A stretch of DNA of 64,000 bases, from the NCBI GenBank assembly GCA_902582605.1, contig CACHSP010000001.1, positions 124,001-188,000 on the forward strand, given 5' to 3'. Position numbers and translations under genes: made by a program. Shown here piece after piece: positions 59,739 to 64,000 of the stretch. Every line of letters begins with the position of its first letter. Position 1 is the stretch's first letter. Below the pieces are notes generated by a model. That model was not told the DNA's origin and made no database searches. It saw nothing but the letters and a program-made list of their open reading frames with translations. Source of the DNA: an uncultured Pelagibacteraceae bacterium. Its GTDB lineage: Bacteria; Pseudomonadota; Alphaproteobacteria; Pelagibacterales; Pelagibacteraceae.

Positions 59739-60312
59739 CAAATATCTTCCTTATAGCTCTTGGATATAAAATATGTTCATGTTTTAATATTTTCTTTTGA
59801 AGAGATGAAGGTGTTTCTTTTTTTGATAATTTAACTTTTTTTTGAAGAATTATTTTTCCTGAGTCAAGTTTTGAGTTTACTAAATGCACTGTACATCCTG
59901 AGTATTTTTCTTTATTCTGAATTGCTCTATGGTGTGTGTTTAACCCTTTGTATTTTGGTAATAAAGAAGGGTGTATATTCATAATTTTTCCTTTAAAATT
60001 CCGTATAAAATCTTTAGATAAAATTTTCATAAACCCCGCGAGACATATTAGTTTAATGTTATTTGACTTTAAGTCTTTTAATATTCTTTTTTCTGAGATT
60101 TTTTTTTTATCATAGTTATAAACTTTTTTTTTAATTTTATACAGTTTTGCAAATTTAAGTCCTTTTGCTTTTATATTGTTCGAAACAATCAAATTTATTT
60201 CGATTGGAGAAACTTTTTTTAAAGAAAATTTAATTAGATTTTTTAAGTTACTTCCTGTGCCAGAAATAAAAACTGCAGTTCTTATTTTTTTAGGACCAAT
60301 TGATTTTACCAT
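59728..60312 (-). CDS. purN: phosphoribosylglycinamide formyltransferase
   Basis: TAVFISGTGSNLKNLI, CLAGFMKILS, NIHPSLLPKYKGL. Confidence 0.95.
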   Translation of the reverse strand: MVKSIGPKKIRTAVFISGTGSNLKNLIKFSLKKVSPIEINLIVSNNIKAKGLKFAKLYKIKKKVYNYDKKKISEKRILKDLKSNNIKLICLAGFMKILSKDFIRNFKGKIMNIHPSLLPKYKGLNTHHRAIQNKEKYSGCTVHLVNSKLDSGKIILQKKVKLSKKETPSSLQKKILKHEHILYPRAIRKIFVNL

Positions 60313-61318
60313 TAAATTTTATTTTTTTTGAATTTTTTGATATTTTGCCAATCACATAAGGTTTATAATCTTTAGAAAAATATTTATTGATTTTTTTTAA
60401 ATTTCTTGGATTTATAATTAAACAAAAACCAACGCCACAATTAAAAGTTTTTAACATTTCGAGGTCATTTACATCATTTTTTTTTAACCATTTAAAGATT
60501 TTATGGGGTTTAATCTTTTCTAAATCAATTTCTGCACAAAGATTATTTGGGATAACTCTTATGATATTGTCTGGTAAACCTCCACCGGTAATATTTGCAC
60601 AACCATTTATTAGTTTCTTATTAATGAGACTTAAAATTTCTTTAACATAAATCTTTGTTGGTTTTAGCAACTCCTTTTTTAAAAAAATATTTTTATTAAT
60701 TGTTATATTTTTCCTTTTGATAATATTTCTTACTAATGAGTAACCATTTGAATGCAAACCACTTGATGGAATTGCTAAAATAAGATTATTTTCCTTGATA
60801 TCATTTTTGTTTAAAATTTTTTTTTGTTCAACTAATCCAACTGCAAAACCCGCAATATCAAATTTATTTTTTTCATATGTACCAGGCATTTCAGCTGTTT
60901 CACCACCAACTAAATCACAACCTGATAAATTACACCCTTTAACAATTCCTTTAATGATTGATTTTAGTTTTGGTAAATTAATTTTGTTTATCGAAATATA
61001 ATCTAAGAAAAAAAGTGGGGTTGCACCTTGGACTATTAAATCATTTACACTCATCGCAACCAAATCTATACCAATAGTATCAAATTTTTTTAAAAGATTT
61101 GCTATTTCTATTTTAGTACCAACCCCATCAGTGCATGCTACAATTTTTGGATTTTTTAAATTGTTGGGAATGTTTGTTATAGAACCAAAACCACCTATAT
61201 TATTAAACTTTTTTTTGCCCTTTTTTTTTGGTGAAATCGAAGATATGAACTTTATAAACTTATCTGCAGCCTTAATATCAACTCCACTTTTTTTGTATGT
61301 TAATAGATTTTTATTCAT
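60290..61318 (-). CDS. purM: phosphoribosylformylglycinamidine cyclo-ligase
   Basis: YKKSGVDI, ACTDGVGTKIEIA, VGGETAEMPG, ITGGGLPDNIIR. Confidence 0.96.
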   Translation of the reverse strand: MNKNLLTYKKSGVDIKAADKFIKFISSISPKKKGKKKFNNIGGFGSITNIPNNLKNPKIVACTDGVGTKIEIANLLKKFDTIGIDLVAMSVNDLIVQGATPLFFLDYISINKINLPKLKSIIKGIVKGCNLSGCDLVGGETAEMPGTYEKNKFDIAGFAVGLVEQKKILNKNDIKENNLILAIPSSGLHSNGYSLVRNIIKRKNITINKNIFLKKELLKPTKIYVKEILSLINKKLINGCANITGGGLPDNIIRVIPNNLCAEIDLEKIKPHKIFKWLKKNDVNDLEMLKTFNCGVGFCLIINPRNLKKINKYFSKDYKPYVIGKISKNSKKIKFNGKINWS

Positions 61319-61329
61319 TATTATAAAGT

Positions 61330-62406
61330 ATGATAATTAGATTTAAAAATTTTTCACATTTTTTATATATTTTTTTTGTATTTCTATCTTTAAATATATT
61401 TTTTTTTTCCACAGATAAAGTGGAGGCAAAATCTTTCGATGTAAATAATATTGAAATTTCAAAGCCGTTTGAAATAAATTTCGATAAAAATAAGGTTATA
61501 GACGATGGTTTTATTAAAGCTTTTTCTAGATTAATTTCAACTATTACAGTTTCTTCAGATCAAAAAATAATTAAAGGAATAAAATTAGCTGAGATAAAAG
61601 GAATGATAGAATCTTTTTCTGTAACAGAGGAAAAGTTTATTGATGAGACCTATTATGTAAATTTGGGTGTCGCTTTTAATAAAAAAAAAATTTTCAATTA
61701 CCTAGAAAATAAAAATGTGTTCCCATCGGTTCCAAATAGAAAAAAATTCTTATTATTTCCAATTATAATAGAAGAAAAAAATGACAATTTGATAGCCTTT
61801 TCAGAAAATAACTTATTTAACAATTGGAATAAGTATAATAAAAAATCACATCTTATCGAGTATCTTTTGCCAACTGAAGATCTAGAAGATTTAAATCTCA
61901 TAAAAAAAAATTACGAGACAATTGAAAAATATAATTTTGAAGAAATTACTAGGAAATATAATTTAGATGACTCAATTGTAACTTTAGTTTTTAAAAATAA
62001 TAATGATGTAAGAATTTTATCTAGGATAACAATTGAGGAGAAAGTAGTTTTAAAGAATCTCTCATTTTCTGATGTAAATTTTGATGATGAAGACGATATT
62101 AAAGATTTAATAAATGAATTAAAAATAATTTACGAAGATCACTGGAAAATTTTTAATAGAATTAACACCTCAATTAAACTGCCAATATTTGTCAAATTAG
62201 ATTCTGATGATAATTTGAAAGTCTCAAATTTTGAAAAAATATTAAATGAAATAAATTTAGTATATGATTATTTTGTTTTAAAATTTGATAAAAATCATAT
62301 CTATTATCAAATTATTTTTAATGGTACCCCAAATATATTTTTAAAATTAATGAAAGATAAAAATTTTGTTTTTAACACTCAGAATAAGACATGGATTTTA
62401 CAATGA
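61330..62406 (+). CDS. DUF2066-like exported protein
   Basis: Hydrophobic leader; between purM and an Hda-like gene, where DUF2066 commonly sits. Confidence 0.6.
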   Translation: MIIRFKNFSHFLYIFFVFLSLNIFFFSTDKVEAKSFDVNNIEISKPFEINFDKNKVIDDGFIKAFSRLISTITVSSDQKIIKGIKLAEIKGMIESFSVTEEKFIDETYYVNLGVAFNKKKIFNYLENKNVFPSVPNRKKFLLFPIIIEEKNDNLIAFSENNLFNNWNKYNKKSHLIEYLLPTEDLEDLNLIKKNYETIEKYNFEEITRKYNLDDSIVTLVFKNNNDVRILSRITIEEKVVLKNLSFSDVNFDDEDDIKDLINELKIIYEDHWKIFNRINTSIKLPIFVKLDSDDNLKVSNFEKILNEINLVYDYFVLKFDKNHIYYQIIFNGTPNIFLKLMKDKNFVFNTQNKTWILQ

Positions 62407-63065
62407 AAGATATGGATCAAGAAATTATCAAATTTAATTATGATGGTAATTTTAAAGAAGATGATTTTTATGTATCAAAAAGTAATAAACAAATATTTGA
62501 TTTATTAAATAAATGGCCTAAATGGGAAAAAAATTTTCTCAATATTAGTGGTGAAAAATTTTCTGGAAAAACCCATCTAATTAATATTTTTTTAAAAAAA
62601 TATAAAGGAACTAAAATTGAAGCTAATTTACTTTGTGATAATGATTTTAAAAAAATAAAAATCTTCCAAAATGTTATTTTAGAAAATGTGTCTGAAAAGA
62701 TAAATGAAAATTTATTTTTTACTCTGTGCAATATAGTTGAACAAGATAACAAATATTTGATAGTTACCTCTGAAAATTCCATTGTAAGTATTGATTTTAA
62801 GTTGAATGATTTAAAATCAAGATCAAAAAATTTTTTACTTCAAAATATTGATAAACCTGATGATGAACTTTTATTTGCTCTAATTTTAAAAAATTTATCT
62901 GATCGTCAAATATCAATAGATAAAAAATTAATTGACTATATTATTAAAAGAATTGATAGATCATATGGAAAAATAGTTGATTTTATATATAAAATCGACG
63001 AATTAAGTTTAAAAAAAAAAAGATCTATAAATTTAGGTACAATTAAAGAGGTATTGGGAGAATAA
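62403..63065 (+). CDS. DnaA-related/Hda-like regulatory ATPase
   Basis: About 220 aa, degenerate Walker A ISGEKFSGKTHLINIF, C-terminal LKNLSDRQISIDKKLIDYIIKRIDRSYGKIVDFIYKIDELSL. Confidence 0.75.
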   Translation: MKDMDQEIIKFNYDGNFKEDDFYVSKSNKQIFDLLNKWPKWEKNFLNISGEKFSGKTHLINIFLKKYKGTKIEANLLCDNDFKKIKIFQNVILENVSEKINENLFFTLCNIVEQDNKYLIVTSENSIVSIDFKLNDLKSRSKNFLLQNIDKPDDELLFALILKNLSDRQISIDKKLIDYIIKRIDRSYGKIVDFIYKIDELSLKKKRSINLGTIKEVLGE

Positions 63066-64000
63066 TTGAATAAATATAGAAGTCACAATTGTAACGAACT
63101 TAGAAAAAAAAATGTTGGGAGTAATATTTTACTTTCAGGTTGGATTAATAAGAAACGTGATCATGGAAATCTTTTATTTTTAGATTTACGTGATAACTAT
63201 GGCATCACACAGTGTATAGTAGATAAAGAAAATAAAAACTTCAAAGATTTAGAAAAATTACAACTTGAAACAGTTATAAATGTAGAGGGGAAAGTAGTTG
63301 ATAGATCAACTGATACAATCAATAAAGAGATAGAAACAGGAGAGATTGAAGTCACTATCAAAAATTTTGTTGTTTTAGGTAAGTGCAAAGAATTGCCAAT
63401 GCCTGTTTTTAGTGATCAAGAATATTCTGAAGAAATCAGATTAAAATATAGATATTTAGATTTAAGAAGAAAAAAAATTCATGAAAATATTATTTTGAGA
63501 TCAAAAGTTATTTCATTTATTAGAAATGAAATGAATAAATTTGGTTTTTTAGAGTTTCAAACACCAATATTAACTTCATCTAGTCCTGAGGGAGCTAGAG
63601 ATTTTCTTGTGCCAAGTAGATTGAATCCAGGTAAGTTTTACGCTTTACCGCAGGCACCTCAGCAATTTAAGCAACTCATAATGGTTTCAGGTTTTGATAA
63701 ATATTTTCAAATCGCCCCATGTTTTAGAGATGAAGATGCTCGTGCTGATCGAAGTCCAGGAGAGTTTTATCAATTAGATTTAGAGATGTCTTTTGTTGAG
63801 CAAGAGGATGTTTTTAAAGTTGTTGAACAACTATTAGTTAACACCTTTAAAAAATTCTCAAAAAAAAAAATTATAACAGAAAAATTTCCAAGAATTACTT
63901 ATAGAGATGCGCTTTTAAAGTACGGAAGTGATAAACCTGATCTTAGAAATCCACTGATAATTGATGATATAACAGAAACTTTTATAAGAGATGATGTATC
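63066..64000 (+). CDS. aspS: aspartate--tRNA ligase, 3' truncated by window end
   Basis: TTG start; [89 protein letters not shown]. Confidence 0.95.
   Translation, partial: MNKYRSHNCNELRKKNVGSNILLSGWINKKRDHGNLLFLDLRDNYGITQCIVDKENKNFKDLEKLQLETVINVEGKVVDRSTDTINKEIETGEIEVTIKNFVVLGKCKELPMPVFSDQEYSEEIRLKYRYLDLRRKKIHENIILRSKVISFIRNEMNKFGFLEFQTPILTSSSPEGARDFLVPSRLNPGKFYALPQAPQQFKQLIMVSGFDKYFQIAPCFRDEDARADRSPGEFYQLDLEMSFVEQEDVFKVVEQLLVNTFKKFSKKKIITEKFPRITYRDALLKYGSDKPDLRNPLIIDDITETFIRDDV

Noticed and set aside
1-64000. tRNA/rRNA genes, CRISPR arrays, transposases, phage or integrated plasmid genes, defence systems
   Set aside because: No T-loop-like cloverleaf blocks, direct spacer-repeat arrays, integrase/transposase motifs or recognisable defence proteins were found on reading; intergenic space is minimal and gene content is housekeeping/metabolic.

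Overview
The window is a contiguous, gene-dense and strongly AT-rich chromosomal segment of a SAR11-type alphaproteobacterium (Candidatus Pelagibacter-like, judged from gene content, codon use and extreme compaction). It starts inside alaS and ends inside aspS. I see about 65 protein-coding genes and no tRNA, rRNA, CRISPR array, prophage or insertion sequence. Recognisable blocks: icd, psd-pssA, a CBS-less guaB with guaA and panB, a TRAP transporter beside pxpABC (5-oxoprolinase), a tandem glycine riboswitch driving gcvTHP, a lipid/photo-oxidative-stress-like cluster (FAD oxidoreductase-DUF1365-CFA synthase-DUF3833-SDR-TspO), NAD formate dehydrogenase, a creatinase plus arginine:glycine amidinotransferase pair, gshAB, purF-cvpA, dnaB-rplI-rpsR-rpsF, fabD-fabG-acpP, gmk/ksgA-pdxA-surA-lptD-lptG-lptF, pepA-ndk, purMN, a DUF2066 gene, an hda-like gene and aspS. 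The observations I rate highest are: (1) the creatinase/amidinotransferase pair, within about 18 kb of gcvTHP, a DAO-family oxidoreductase and formate dehydrogenase, which suggests a guanidino-compound route to glycine and C1 units; (2) a glycine riboswitch whose last P1 helix covers the gcvT ribosome-binding region; (3) a TRAP/PxpABC cluster with a strong intercistronic hairpin; (4) an IMP dehydrogenase lacking its Bateman domain; (5) an HD-domain protein with a six-ligand pattern compatible with the diiron oxygenase subgroup. All assignments come from reading the sequence and from remembered family motifs; no database search was run.
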